Program-made: the position numbers and the translations under genes | DNA from: Massilia aurea | GTDB taxonomy: Bacteria; Pseudomonadota; Gammaproteobacteria; Burkholderiales; Burkholderiaceae_D | Length of the DNA stretch: 64,000 nt | Reading direction: 5' to 3' | NCBI RefSeq assembly: GCF_014200505.1 | Contig: NZ_JACHBX010000001.1 | Location: forward strand, 310,001-374,000 | Shown here: positions 45,547 through 55,174 of the stretch, one piece after another | Layout: each line of letters opens with the position of its first letter | How positions within the stretch are numbered: the first letter of the stretch is position 1 | Notes under the pieces: generated by a model | What the model was told of the DNA's origin: nothing | The model's database searches: none | The model's input: only the letters and a program-made list of their open reading frames with translations

Positions 45547-46661
45547 CAGGACGCTTTCGCGGGACTGTCCCCGGGTCTATCTGCGGGTCTGTCACCCAAT
45601 ATGTCTTCGATATACAGCATCTTGACCAGCACGGACAGCACAGCCGCCAGTGGCGTGGCCAGCGCGACGCCGGCGAAGCCGAACAGCGTGCCGAAGATCA
45701 GTTGCATCACAATCACGAGTGCGGGCGGCAACTCGATGGCTTTCGCCTCGATCATCGGCTGCAACACATAACCTTCGAGCATATTGATCGCTGCAAACAG
45801 CAGCAGTGCGTACAGGGCCAGGTCGGGGCTGATCGACAGTGCCAGCAAGACGGCCGGGATGCCCGCCATGATCGGACCCAGGTAGGGGATGAAGTCGAGC
45901 AGGCCCGCGATCACGCCCAGAATCAGCGCCAGGGGTACGCCGAGTATGCTCAGACCAATCGCCGTGGTGACGCCCACGATCAGCATCGATACGGCCTTGC
46001 CCAGCAGCCAGCTGGACAGGTTGTCGCCCATCTCCTGCATGACCTCACGTGCACGGCCGCGTTTTTGCTGCGGCACGAGGCGGATGAAGCCACCCGTATA
46101 CACGCCGGGTGACGCGGCAAAATAAATGCCCACGAAAATGATGATGACAATATTGCCCAGCGCGCCGATGACGCCACTGAAGAACAGGCCCGCATTCGGC
46201 ACGAGCGAACCCATCTGCTTGACGATGTCTTCCGGCGGCGGCAGCTCGGCCACGAGGCGCTTGAGCAGAGGGTGTTGCGCGACTTCCGCTTGCAGGCGCT
46301 CGACGGCCGCGGGGATCTCTTTGGCCAGCTGACCTGACTGCTCGGAAATCTGCGGTGCCATCGCCCAGCCGCCCAGGCCAAAGATGGCAGTGAGCAGCAG
46401 CACGACAATGACCAGGGCGATATTGCGCTTGATCCCCGTGCGTTGATGCAGCAGCGCGCTTAGTTTGTAGAGCAGGATCGAAAACAGGATGCAGGCAAAG
46501 ATCAGCAGCAGCGCGTCGGCAGCGAGCACGACCGCTGCCAGTCCCAGGATGAACAGGACGCCGATACCGTTGACGAGCGTGACGCGGCGCGCGAGTTTGC
46601 GCTGGGTGAGAGGCGTTTCCGGCGCCATGGCGTCGGAAGAGGGCGGCGTGTGGGGATGCAT
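45546..46661 (-). CDS. AI-2E family transporter (PF01594)
   Basis: 371 residues. A hydrophobic pair near the N-terminus (VLFILGLAAVVLAADALLLI; FACILFSILLYKLSALLHQR) is followed by a periplasmic or cytoplasmic loop and five or six more membrane helices, including VTTAIGLSILGVPLALILGV and AGLLDFIPYLGPIMAGIPAV, the family signature. Despite the name, members transport varied substrates (for example Na+/H+ exchange or autoinducer export), so the substrate is open. It lies between two CsbD genes. An ATG 11 codons in is an alternative start. Confidence 0.9.
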   Translation of the reverse strand: MHPHTPPSSDAMAPETPLTQRKLARRVTLVNGIGVLFILGLAAVVLAADALLLIFACILFSILLYKLSALLHQRTGIKRNIALVIVVLLLTAIFGLGGWAMAPQISEQSGQLAKEIPAAVERLQAEVAQHPLLKRLVAELPPPEDIVKQMGSLVPNAGLFFSGVIGALGNIVIIIFVGIYFAASPGVYTGGFIRLVPQQKRGRAREVMQEMGDNLSSWLLGKAVSMLIVGVTTAIGLSILGVPLALILGVIAGLLDFIPYLGPIMAGIPAVLLALSISPDLALYALLLFAAINMLEGYVLQPMIEAKAIELPPALVIVMQLIFGTLFGFAGVALATPLAAVLSVLVKMLYIEDILGDRPADRPGDSPAKAS

Positions 46662-46861
46662 GGTGTGTATTTACTTGAAAGTGAATGGTGTTGTTAAAAC
46701 AATAGCATTCTGAGGAGCAAGATGTCGCGCAATTCGGCGTGAGTGGGGCGCGGAGGCGATGTGGATGACTATGTGCGTGCGCTAACAGAAGAGCCGGACA
46801 CATTCCGTTAATCTGTACTCATCGCATCGCCAACCGGCCATGCCAACCAAAGGAGATCACC

Positions 46862-47062
46862 ATGAACAAAGACCAAGTCGAAGGCAAACTGAAAGAAGTT
46901 GGCGGCAAAATCCAAGAAGGCGCCGGCAAACTGGTGGACAGCAAGGAACAGCAAGCCAAAGGCCTGGCAAACCAGGTTGAAGGCAAAGTCCAGAACGCAG
47001 CTGGCGACGTGCGTGAAGCAGCAGAAGATGCAGCTGACCGCGCAAACCGTCCACGTCCATAA
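46862..47062 (+). CDS. CsbD-family small stress protein (second copy)
   Basis: 66 residues: MNKDQVEGKLKEVGGKIQEG, then KLVDSKEQQAKGLANQVEGK, ending DAADRANRPRP. It is a paralogue of the gene at 45289 (same MNKDQV start, about half identical by eye). AAAGGAG precedes the ATG. A terminator follows. It is transcribed divergently from the AI-2E family gene across a 200-bp gap. Confidence 0.9.
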   Translation: MNKDQVEGKLKEVGGKIQEGAGKLVDSKEQQAKGLANQVEGKVQNAAGDVREAAEDAADRANRPRP

Positions 47063-47109
47063 TAGGGACTCCCTCACCAGCCGCTGATAGCGGCAGGTGA
47101 ATGGACGAA

Positions 47110-47143
47110 GAAAAAGCCGCATCGTTTCCGATGCGGCTTTTTT
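47110..47143. terminator. bidirectional terminator after csbD and the S9 peptidase
   Basis: AAAAAGCCGCATCG-TTTC-CGATGCGGCTTTTTT is symmetrical, with T-tracts on both strands. Confidence 0.92.
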
Positions 47144-47161
47144 ACGTCTGGTGCAACCGCC

Positions 47162-49381
47162 TTATTTTGCCGGTGTCTCGGCCAGGTGGCGCTTGAAGTA
47201 CGCTTCGATCAAGCCATACACGTGGCGCTGGCTGGTGCGCCCCGAGATGCCATGCTTGGCGCCCGGGTACGTCATCAGGTCGAATTGCACATTGCGCTTG
47301 ACCAGCTCATCGATCAGGAGCGTGGTGTTCGAGAACAGCACATTGTCATCGGCCATGCCATGCACCAGCAGCAATGGCGACTTCATGCCATCCAGATGCG
47401 CAAACACGCCGCTGCGTTTATAAGCTTCCGGATCGCTCTTCGGCGTCGCGCCGACGAACTGTTCGGTGTAATGGGTGTCGTACAGCGACCAGTCGGTCAC
47501 CGGCGCCACCGACACGCCCATCGCGATCTTGTCCGATGCTGCCGACAGCAGACGCAATGTCATGAAACCGCCATAGCTCCAGCCGAACACGCCGATGCGC
47601 TTTGGATCGACAAAGCTCTGCTTGGCCAGCCAGTCGATGCCGGTCACCTGGTCTTCGACTTCGTGCTTGCCCAGATTGTTGTACAGCACGTCGGTGAAGG
47701 CGCGCTCGCGGCGGCCCGAGCCACGGTTATCGAGGCGGAACACCACGAAGCCCTGCTGCGCCATGTACTGGTCAAAATAATTGCCCCAGGCGCGGGTCAC
47801 GCGCTGCGAGTGCGGGCCGCCATAGGTGAACAAGAACACCGGATAGCGCTTGCTCGCATCGAAATTGGCCGGCTTGATGATCGAATAGTGCAGCGTCTGG
47901 CCATCGTTGGCCTTCATCGTGCCGTATTCGGTCGCCAGATGGTCGGCCATGTGGCGCGTGTACGGGTGGTTGGCATTGAGCTCGTTCTTTTCGATCCACT
48001 CGACCATCGCGCCATCGGCGCGGCGGATCGACACTTGTGGTGGGGTGCGCGGGTTCGAATAGGTATCGACAAACAATTTGCCATTGCCGGCAAACGCCGC
48101 ATCGTGCCAGCCGTCGCCCTGCGTGATGCGGGCCGGCTTGTCGGCGCTGCTGCCGTCCAGGGCCAGCGCATAGGTTTGCTTGTCGATCACGGCGTCGCGG
48201 TTCGACGACACGTACACCTTGCCGGCGCCTTCATCGACCGCCAGCACATCGTCCACGCCCCATGCGCCGCGCGAGATCGGGTGCAGCAGCTTGCCGTCCA
48301 GGTCGTACAGGTACAGGTGGTTGTAGCCGCTGCGCTCCGAGGCCCAGATGAAGGCCTTGCGGTTTTTCAGGAAGCGCAGGTCGTTGTGGATGCTGACCCA
48401 GGTGGTCGAGTTTTCCGAAAACAGTGGGCGCTGCGCCAGCGAGCCGACATCGACGGCCACCAGGTCCAGGCGCTTCTGGTCGCGCGTCTGGCGCTGGTAC
48501 ACGAGCGTCTTGGCATCGGCGCTGAAATCGGCACGCACCAGATAGATGTCCTTGTCCGCGCCCAGGTCGACCTTGCGCTGCACGCCCGTGGCCGGGTCGA
48601 CCAGCATCAGGTCGATCAGCACGTTCGGATCGCCCGCGGCCGGGTAATGCTGATCGATCACCTCGGTGCGATCGGCGAAGATCTCGAAGCGGCGCACAAC
48701 CGGCACCGGCGCTTCATCGTAGCGGCGATAGGCAATGGCCGAATCGTCCGGCGCCCAGTAGTAGCCGGTGGTCTGGCTCATTTCTTCCTGCGCGATGAAC
48801 TCGGCCGCGCCGTTGTGTACGGTGCCCTTGCCATCCGTGGTCAGCTGGCGCTCGGCGCCGCTTTTCAGGTCGATCACGACCAGGTTCTGGTTGCGCACGA
48901 ACGAGACATAGCGGCCGCGCGGCGAGATCTTCGGATCGGTCACGCTGCCCGAAGCGACCTTGCGTGCGTTCTCTGGCTTGGCCGCATCGACCAGGTACAG
49001 GTCACCACCGACCGGCACCAGCAACTGCTTGCCGTCCGGCGACCAGAAATAATTCAGGATGCCCGACAGGCCAGCGGTGCGGGCGCGCTCGCGGCGTGCT
49101 TTTTCTTCGAGCGACAAGGTCTCGGTCGGCACCAGTTGCTTCGAATCCACCAGGCGCTGCGTAGCCTTGCTCTTGGTGTTGTATTCCCACAGGTCGAGAC
49201 GGTACTGGTCGTCGGCGCGCGGGCGCAGGAAGGTCACGCGTTCGCCGTCCGGCGACACGCGCAGATTGCGCACGCTGGCGCCGGCCAGCGAGGCATCGCC
49301 ATAAATACGGTCGAGGGTCAGACGTTCAGCCATGGCAGGAACGGCCGTGAGAGCAGCCAGAAGGACGAGGAGAGGGCGCAT
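47162..49381 (-). CDS. S9-family prolyl peptidase (DPP IV-like), exported
   Basis: 739 residues with a signal peptide (MRPLLVLLAALTAVPAMA). The N-terminal half is a beta-propeller with NLRVSPDGERVTFLRPRADD and YYWAPDDSAIAYRRYDEAPV, the DPP IV propeller. The C-terminal alpha/beta hydrolase has the nucleophile GWSYGG, then GMADDNVLF (Asp) and YPGAKHGISG (His). The length and layout fit periplasmic dipeptidyl-peptidase IV enzymes, which release X-Pro dipeptides. The glutamates of the propeller (EEMSQTTGYYWAPDD nearby) fit N-terminus recognition. It is a single gene. Confidence 0.93.
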   Translation of the reverse strand: MRPLLVLLAALTAVPAMAERLTLDRIYGDASLAGASVRNLRVSPDGERVTFLRPRADDQYRLDLWEYNTKSKATQRLVDSKQLVPTETLSLEEKARRERARTAGLSGILNYFWSPDGKQLLVPVGGDLYLVDAAKPENARKVASGSVTDPKISPRGRYVSFVRNQNLVVIDLKSGAERQLTTDGKGTVHNGAAEFIAQEEMSQTTGYYWAPDDSAIAYRRYDEAPVPVVRRFEIFADRTEVIDQHYPAAGDPNVLIDLMLVDPATGVQRKVDLGADKDIYLVRADFSADAKTLVYQRQTRDQKRLDLVAVDVGSLAQRPLFSENSTTWVSIHNDLRFLKNRKAFIWASERSGYNHLYLYDLDGKLLHPISRGAWGVDDVLAVDEGAGKVYVSSNRDAVIDKQTYALALDGSSADKPARITQGDGWHDAAFAGNGKLFVDTYSNPRTPPQVSIRRADGAMVEWIEKNELNANHPYTRHMADHLATEYGTMKANDGQTLHYSIIKPANFDASKRYPVFLFTYGGPHSQRVTRAWGNYFDQYMAQQGFVVFRLDNRGSGRRERAFTDVLYNNLGKHEVEDQVTGIDWLAKQSFVDPKRIGVFGWSYGGFMTLRLLSAASDKIAMGVSVAPVTDWSLYDTHYTEQFVGATPKSDPEAYKRSGVFAHLDGMKSPLLLVHGMADDNVLFSNTTLLIDELVKRNVQFDLMTYPGAKHGISGRTSQRHVYGLIEAYFKRHLAETPAK

Positions 49382-49468
49382 AGTTTCTCTGGTGGATGTT
49401 TAATTGACAGCAACGGCGAGACGATACCAGAGTCAGACTGCCAGCGCTGTAATGACATGTCATAAAAA

Positions 49469-50869
49469 CTAGGACACCAACGCTTTCGCCCCACCCTCAC
49501 GGATACGCTGGCGCGCCAGCTTCTCGAATTGCCAGGTCAGCAGCACTGCAGCGACGGTCAACGCGAACACGAGGCCGATCCAGAACCCGGTGGCTTCCAT
49601 CGGCGCCGCAGGCGTCCATGGGAACCATTGCGGCGCCAGCCCCAGCACGCAACCGAGTGGCAGCGACAAGCCCCAGAACGAGACCAGCTGAATCACCATC
49701 GGCGGGCGCGTCACCTGGTAGCCGCGGATGGCCGAGGCAGTCGCAACCTGGGTCGCATCCGACAACTGGAACAGCGCCGCGAACAGCAGCAAGTGAGCCG
49801 TCACTTGCTGCACGGCTGGATCGGACGTGTAGGCCGCTGCGATTTCCCAGCGGAAGATGGCGATGAACAGCGCTGCCAGCGCCCCAAACGTCAGCGACAC
49901 GCCCACGCCGACCCAGCCGACGAAGCGGGCCCGCTCTGGGTCGCCTTCGCCCATCGCCTGGCCGACGCGGGTGAGCATGCCAATCGCGAAACTGAGTGGC
50001 AGCATGAACACGAGCGACGCAAAGTTAAGCGCGATCTGGTGCGCTGAGACTTGCACGACGCCATAGCGCGCGACCAGCAGACTGATCAGGCCAAAGGCGC
50101 TGACCTCGGCGAAATAGGTCACGCCGATCGGCAGGCCGAGGCGCAGCATGCTGCCGATGGCCGTGGCGTCCGGGCCTTCGAAACGGTCGAACGGGTAGGT
50201 CATGCGGTAGGCCGGCGAGCGCCGCACCCACCACAGCATCACGCCCAGCATCAGCCACATGCCGCTGGCCGTTGCAATGGCGCAGCCGACTGCGCCCAGG
50301 CGCGGGAAGCCCAGCTCGCCAAACACGAGCAGCCAGCTCACGAGGGTGTTGTACAGCAGACCGAAAATGGCGATCCACATGATTGGCTTGGTCTGGTTGA
50401 TGCTGGTCGTGTAGCCGTACAGCGCGCGGTAGACGCCAAAGGCTGGCAAGCCGACGCTGATCACGTGCACGACCAGCGACGCCCGCGCGGCGACGTGGGC
50501 ATCGAGCCCGACATGGTCGAACAGCAGCGTGCACAGGTTGGCAAACAGCATCGCGATGGTGCCGACCAATAAGCCTTTCCACATTGCCTGGCGCACCGAG
50601 TGGGGTACCTGATCGTGCCGCGCGGCGCCCATTTCGTGCGCGACGACGGTATTGATCGCCATCATCGTGCCCATCACGGTCACTAGCACGATCGACCACA
50701 CCGCCGTGCCGAGCGACACCGCGGCCAGCTCTTCGGCGCTGACGTGCCCGGTCATGGCGACATCGACCACGCCCATCCCGACGGTGGCCAACTGGCCGAC
50801 CAGCACGGGCCACGACAGGCGCCACAGGGTGAGAATTTCGGTACGGATCGGTGTGGCGGAGGTGGTCAT
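49469..50869 (-). CDS. MATE-family multidrug efflux transporter
   Basis: 466 residues, 12 hydrophobic segments in two related halves. It starts LWRLSWPVLVGQLATVGMGV and VDVAMTGHVSAEELAAVSLG, the MATE/NorM signature; the second half repeats it (LRLGLPIGVTYFAEVSAFGL). It exports cationic drugs in exchange for Na+ or H+. The gene is divergent from tssF. A trailing RRIREGG-like tail (LARQRIREGGAKALVS) is short and hydrophilic. Confidence 0.93.
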   Translation of the reverse strand: MTTSATPIRTEILTLWRLSWPVLVGQLATVGMGVVDVAMTGHVSAEELAAVSLGTAVWSIVLVTVMGTMMAINTVVAHEMGAARHDQVPHSVRQAMWKGLLVGTIAMLFANLCTLLFDHVGLDAHVAARASLVVHVISVGLPAFGVYRALYGYTTSINQTKPIMWIAIFGLLYNTLVSWLLVFGELGFPRLGAVGCAIATASGMWLMLGVMLWWVRRSPAYRMTYPFDRFEGPDATAIGSMLRLGLPIGVTYFAEVSAFGLISLLVARYGVVQVSAHQIALNFASLVFMLPLSFAIGMLTRVGQAMGEGDPERARFVGWVGVGVSLTFGALAALFIAIFRWEIAAAYTSDPAVQQVTAHLLLFAALFQLSDATQVATASAIRGYQVTRPPMVIQLVSFWGLSLPLGCVLGLAPQWFPWTPAAPMEATGFWIGLVFALTVAAVLLTWQFEKLARQRIREGGAKALVS

Positions 50870-51045
50870 GATGCGGGCTCGACTAAGGGAACCCAGGATT
50901 TTACTGACTTATTGTCAAGGCCGGTGGAAGCCGCACTGTCCACGCGCTGCAACGTGTCGTTTATCCGCGCGCATCCATTGCGCTTTCACAACGGCCATGC
51001 GCGCGATCTGACCGACCGTAGCGTGTCAGCCTGAGGGAGAATGCA

Positions 51046-52878
51046 ATGAAAGCGCTGTTGCCCTATTACGAGCGCGAGCTGGTCTACCTGAACACGGTCG
51101 GCCGCGAGCTTGCCCACCAGTATCCGAAGCTGGCCGCCGAGCTTGGCCTGGGGCCGGAAGGCAGCGAGGATCCGCACATCCGGCGCCTGATTCAGGCGTG
51201 CGCGCTGCTCAATGCGCGCACCGCGAAAAAGCTCGACGACGATTACCCGGAATTCACCGAGGCGCTGCTCGGCAGCCTGTATCCGCATTTCCTGCACGGC
51301 ATCCCGAGCTGCTCGATCGTGCGCGTCGACGACAGCGACCGCCAGGCCAGCTCTGCCACACTCGGCCACGTGCACGTGGTGCCGCGCGGCACCGAGATGA
51401 CGTCGCTGGCCGCAGGCGGCGCGCCATGCCGCTTCCGCACGACGGCCGACCTCGCATTGGCGCCAGTAACGGTCACGCGCGCCTGGTTTTCGCCGGTGGC
51501 GCAGATGCCGCCGCCGCTCCGGCTGCCGGCCCGCGCTAGCGCGCGCATCAGCATGACTATCGACAGCGCCATACCGTGCCGGCTCTTGCCCAGGCTAGGC
51601 CTGGCGCGCTTGCGGCTGCACGTCGACGGCGACGCTCTGCTGACGGCCGCGCTGATCGACAGCCTGTGCCTGCACACGCTGGAAACGTGGGTCGAGACGG
51701 AAGGGCAGGACCGCTGGCGCCGTCTGGACCGCCCGGCCTTGTCGCTTGGCGGCCTCGAGCCTGACGAAGCCCTGGTGCCCGAACCGGCGCATGCCCATCC
51801 CGCGTACCGCTTGCTGACCGAATACTTTGCCTTCCCCGACAAGTTCCACTTCCTCGACGTCGATCTGGCGGCGCTGGCGCCGATGTTTCCCGCCGGCGCG
51901 CGTCGCTTCACGCTGCATGTGCTGCTGACCGGCCTGCACGCAGACGCCGGCGCGGCGCGTGTCCTGCGCGCGCTGTCGCACCAGCACTTGCTCGCGGGCT
52001 GCGCGCCGGTGGTCAATTTATTCCGGCAAGCGGCGGCGCCAGTGCGCATCACGCACCGTTCGGCCCTGTACGACGTGGTGCCGGGCCGGCACGAAGAAGA
52101 CGTCGAGGTGTATAGCATCGACGCGGTGCAGGTACTGACGACGCGTGGCGGCAAGACGACCGGCGTGACCTATCGCCCCTGTTATGGCCTGCGCCATGGC
52201 GAAGACGGCGAGGGCCAGCGCTACTGGTTCGACCGCCGCATGGATGGAGGCGAGCGCCGGCACCGCATGCAGATCGCCTTCAGCGACGACGACACGGCGC
52301 TGGCCGGACCCGAGCCAGCGATCGCGTCGATCGAGCTGACCTGCAGCAACGGCCAGGCGGCCTGCGCGGTGGGCGTTGGCGCGTCGGGTGGCGACCTAGC
52401 CAGCGAAACGGCGACGGGCGGCGTGCCCATCCGCCTGCTGCGCAAGCCATCGGTGCCGCTGCACTTTGGCAACCGCGACGGCAGCGGCTGGCGCCTCGTG
52501 GCCCAGCTGGCGCTGAATCACCGTTCGCTGGCCCAGCTCGACGCCTTCCGCGACACGCTGGCGCTGTACGACCTGGCGCGTTCGGGCAGTTCGCAGCGCC
52601 AGATCGCCGGCCTTACCGCGCTGGCCGCGCTGCCGGCCACGGCGTGGCTGCGCAACCGGCACGGCGCCACGCTCGTGCACGGCACCGAGGTGCGGCTGAC
52701 GCTGGACGAAGAAGCGTTCGCCGGCAGCAGCGTGTTCGTCTTCGCGCAGGTGGTCAGCCGCTTTCTGGGGCTGTATGTTCACTTGAACAGTTTCACGCGG
52801 CTCGTGTTGATTTCTGGCCAGAGCGGCAAGGAGCTTCTGCGCTGTGAGCCACGCAGTGGCAGCCTGACGCTGGTGTAG
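51046..52878 (+). CDS. tssF: type VI secretion baseplate subunit TssF
   Basis: 610 residues, typical length. The N-terminus LLPYYERELVYLNTVGRELA, then DDYPEFTEALLGSLYPHFLH and FLHGIPSCSIVRVDDS, is the TssF/VasA/ImpG signature, and the C-terminal part has LYVHLNSFTRLVLISGQ. TssF with TssG forms the (TssF)2-TssG wedge of the T6SS baseplate. The gene stands with tssG only: upstream is the divergent MATE gene, downstream a PfpI-type gene. GGGAGA precedes the ATG by five bases. Confidence 0.93.
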   Translation: MKALLPYYERELVYLNTVGRELAHQYPKLAAELGLGPEGSEDPHIRRLIQACALLNARTAKKLDDDYPEFTEALLGSLYPHFLHGIPSCSIVRVDDSDRQASSATLGHVHVVPRGTEMTSLAAGGAPCRFRTTADLALAPVTVTRAWFSPVAQMPPPLRLPARASARISMTIDSAIPCRLLPRLGLARLRLHVDGDALLTAALIDSLCLHTLETWVETEGQDRWRRLDRPALSLGGLEPDEALVPEPAHAHPAYRLLTEYFAFPDKFHFLDVDLAALAPMFPAGARRFTLHVLLTGLHADAGAARVLRALSHQHLLAGCAPVVNLFRQAAAPVRITHRSALYDVVPGRHEEDVEVYSIDAVQVLTTRGGKTTGVTYRPCYGLRHGEDGEGQRYWFDRRMDGGERRHRMQIAFSDDDTALAGPEPAIASIELTCSNGQAACAVGVGASGGDLASETATGGVPIRLLRKPSVPLHFGNRDGSGWRLVAQLALNHRSLAQLDAFRDTLALYDLARSGSSQRQIAGLTALAALPATAWLRNRHGATLVHGTEVRLTLDEEAFAGSSVFVFAQVVSRFLGLYVHLNSFTRLVLISGQSGKELLRCEPRSGSLTLV

Positions 52879-52881
52879 TGG

Positions 52882-53841
52882 GTGATTGCCGACCTGCTGG
52901 CGCACCCGCAGCGCTACGAATTTTTCCAGGCGGTACGCCTGCTGCTGCGCTGGCTCGACCGGCAGGGAATCGGCCCGGAGCAGGCGCTTGGCGGCGTCAT
53001 TCGCTTTCGCAACAGCGTCGGGCTGGGCTTTCCACCGAGCGAGATCGAGGCCATCGAGCCTGGCACCGGCGACGTGCCGGCAATCACGATCACACCCGCG
53101 ATGATGGGGTTGCTCGGCGTGATGGGCGCCTTGCCGCTGCACTACACCGAACGGTTCGCCGCCTGGGAACTGCGCAACCGCGACGATGGGCCGCGCGCCT
53201 TTCTCGATCTGTTTTCCAGCCGCCAGGTGGCGCTGTTCTACCGCGCCTGGTGCAAGTACCGGGTACGGCAACCGCTGGCGGCGGGCGTCGACCGTTTCCA
53301 GCCGCTGCTGCTGGCGCTGGCTGGCGTGGCGTCGGGGCAGCAAGACGTGGCTGAGGCCGATGCCATGGCCCGGTTTGCCGCGCCGCTGCGCAGCCGCGTG
53401 GTCAGCGCTGACCTGATCGCTGGCGTACTCGGCGCCTGCTTTGGCGTGGCAGTGCGTGTCGAACAATTTACCGGCCGCTGGGACGTGCTCGCCCCGGACC
53501 AGCGCACGCTGCTGGCCCAGGGCAATTGCGTGCTGGGAGCGGGCGCCACGGCAGGGGCGCGGCTGCTGCGGCCCGAGCTCGGCATCCGCATCCGCCTGGG
53601 CCCGGTGAGCGCCGTTGAGTTTGAACGGTTCCTCCCGGGGCAGGAGGGCAGCCGCGCATTGGCTGCCTTGCTCGGGCGCTTTGCCATCGACGTGCCGTAT
53701 CGCGTACTGCAAGTTGTGTTGCGGCGCGAGGCGGTCCATGGCGCCCGGCTCGGCGGTTCGGCGCGGCTGGGGCTGAATGGCTTCCTGTGCACGCGAAGTG
53801 CAGCACGCGATCGCGACGATATGTGCTACCTGCTCGAGTGA
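52882..53841 (+). CDS. tssG: type VI secretion baseplate subunit TssG
   Basis: 319 residues with a GTG start three bases after the tssF stop. Family features are YEFFQAVRLLLRWLDR, IRFRNSVGLGFPPSEIEAIE, TPAMMGLLGVMGALPLHYTE and later FLDLFSSRQVALFYRAW. It pairs with TssF in the baseplate wedge. tssE, tssA-D, tssH, tssI and tssJ-M are all missing from the window, so the pair is either a detached part of a T6SS encoded elsewhere or a remnant; both genes look intact. Confidence 0.92.
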   Translation: MIADLLAHPQRYEFFQAVRLLLRWLDRQGIGPEQALGGVIRFRNSVGLGFPPSEIEAIEPGTGDVPAITITPAMMGLLGVMGALPLHYTERFAAWELRNRDDGPRAFLDLFSSRQVALFYRAWCKYRVRQPLAAGVDRFQPLLLALAGVASGQQDVAEADAMARFAAPLRSRVVSADLIAGVLGACFGVAVRVEQFTGRWDVLAPDQRTLLAQGNCVLGAGATAGARLLRPELGIRIRLGPVSAVEFERFLPGQEGSRALAALLGRFAIDVPYRVLQVVLRREAVHGARLGGSARLGLNGFLCTRSAARDRDDMCYLLE

Positions 53842-53937
53842 CACGTTCGATTCCTGACGGCATACGCGCGCCACACATGTGACGGGCAGCCTACAATCGA
53901 TGTCAACGAATTAACAAACCATCGACCAGGAGGCACC

Positions 53938-54567
53938 ATGCAACAAGCAGAAAACATGCAGCCGGCAGATCATCTCGAACCAGCAGCAACCCAATCACTT
54001 GACGGCCGCCGCGTCGCGGTCCTGATGACCGACGGCGTCGAGCAAGTCGAATACACCAAGCCGCGCCAGTTCCTCGAAGCGCAGGGCGTGACCGTTGTGC
54101 TGATCTCGCCAAAGAAAGTGGGCGAACAGATCCAGGGCTTCAATCACCTCGAACCAGGCGACAAGTACGCGGTCGAACTGAACGTGGAAGATGCCAACGC
54201 AAACGACTACGATCTGCTCCTGCTGCCGGGCGGCGTGGCCAATCCCGACAATCTGCGCTCGAGCCCGGAATCGATCGCCTTCATCAAGGCCTTTGGCGAC
54301 GGCGACAAGCCGATTGCCGCGATCTGCCATGGCCCGTGGCCGCTGATCGACGCCGGCATTGCCGAGTCGAAGCATATGACCAGCTGGCCGACGCTGCAGA
54401 TCGACCTGGTCAATGCCGGCGCCGAATGGACCGATGACGAAGTGGTCGTCGACGGCAAACTGATCACGAGCCGCAAGCCGGACGATATTCCGGCGTTCAA
54501 CGAAGCCATCATGAAGCAACTGATGGTGCTGCAAGAGGCTGGCACCGATCCAGGGCCGACCTCGTAA
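53938..54567 (+). CDS. PfpI/DJ-1-type glutamine amidotransferase-like protein
   Basis: 209 residues. A 25-residue hydrophilic N-terminal extension is followed by the DJ-1/PfpI fold: RRVAVLMTDGVEQVEYTKPR, LLLLPGGVANPDNLRSSPES and the nucleophile elbow IAAICHGPWPLIDAG with the conserved Cys. Members of this YhbO/PfpI group act as deglycases, chaperones or stress proteins; their enzymatic role is disputed. GGAGG precedes the ATG. Confidence 0.9.
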   Translation: MQQAENMQPADHLEPAATQSLDGRRVAVLMTDGVEQVEYTKPRQFLEAQGVTVVLISPKKVGEQIQGFNHLEPGDKYAVELNVEDANANDYDLLLLPGGVANPDNLRSSPESIAFIKAFGDGDKPIAAICHGPWPLIDAGIAESKHMTSWPTLQIDLVNAGAEWTDDEVVVDGKLITSRKPDDIPAFNEAIMKQLMVLQEAGTDPGPTS

Positions 54568-54595
54568 TGTTCTAGTCGTCAACGGCCGTGCCGCG

Positions 54596-55150
54596 TCACT
54601 GCATGTGTTCCCACAGCGTGACGCAACCGACCGCGATCAATACCAGGCCGCCGAAGATTTCGGCGCGCTTGCCCGCCAGGGCGCCAATGCGGCGGCCTAC
54701 CAGCATTCCCAGTGTCACCATCGTCAGCGTCGCCAGGCCAATGGCCAGCGCCGGCCAGACGATATGGGTGGCCGTAAAGGCCAGACTCACGCCGACGACC
54801 ATGGCGTCGATGCTGGTGGCGAAACCCGTCAATGCCAGCAGCCACAGCGGCCGGTTCGAGTCTTCGGCGTCTTCCGGTGGGGAGAGGCCTTCGTGGATCA
54901 TGCGCACGCCGAGTCCGCAGAGCAGGACGAAGGCGACCCAGTGATCCCAGCTCTCGACGTAAGAGGCGGCGATGCTGCCCAGCGCCCAGCCGACCAGCGG
55001 CGTCACGCCCTCGATCACCCCGAACAGCAGGCCCACCTTCAATGCATCCTTGAAACGTACGTGATGGCGGCGCGCGCCCATGGCAATGGCGACGGCAAAG
55101 GCGTCGGTAGACATGGCGAAGGCGAGGATGAGGATGGCAACGAGAGACAT
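54596..55150 (-). CDS. mntP: manganese efflux pump MntP
   Basis: 184 residues from the ATG at 55150, six membrane helices. The two related DUF204 halves are seen at LAFAMSTDAFAVAIAMGARR and LTGFATSIDAMVVGVSLAFT, each with the Asp that binds Mn2+. MntP exports excess Mn2+. The leader carries a yybP-ykoY manganese riboswitch, which supports both the function and the choice of start; the frame runs further upstream only through the riboswitch. Confidence 0.96.
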   Translation of the reverse strand: MSLVAILILAFAMSTDAFAVAIAMGARRHHVRFKDALKVGLLFGVIEGVTPLVGWALGSIAASYVESWDHWVAFVLLCGLGVRMIHEGLSPPEDAEDSNRPLWLLALTGFATSIDAMVVGVSLAFTATHIVWPALAIGLATLTMVTLGMLVGRRIGALAGKRAEIFGGLVLIAVGCVTLWEHMQ

Positions 55151-55174
55151 GACAGCTTTCCGATCGGGCACGAC

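Noticed and set aside
47186-49465. 759-codon open frame antisense to the S9 peptidase
   Set aside because: Same explanation; the minus strand gives a complete peptidase with a signal peptide and catalytic triad.
50744-51034. A truncated gene just before tssF, perhaps tssE
   Set aside because: The frame antisense to the MATE gene shows none of the gp25/TssE sequence; the last 40 codons look like chance.
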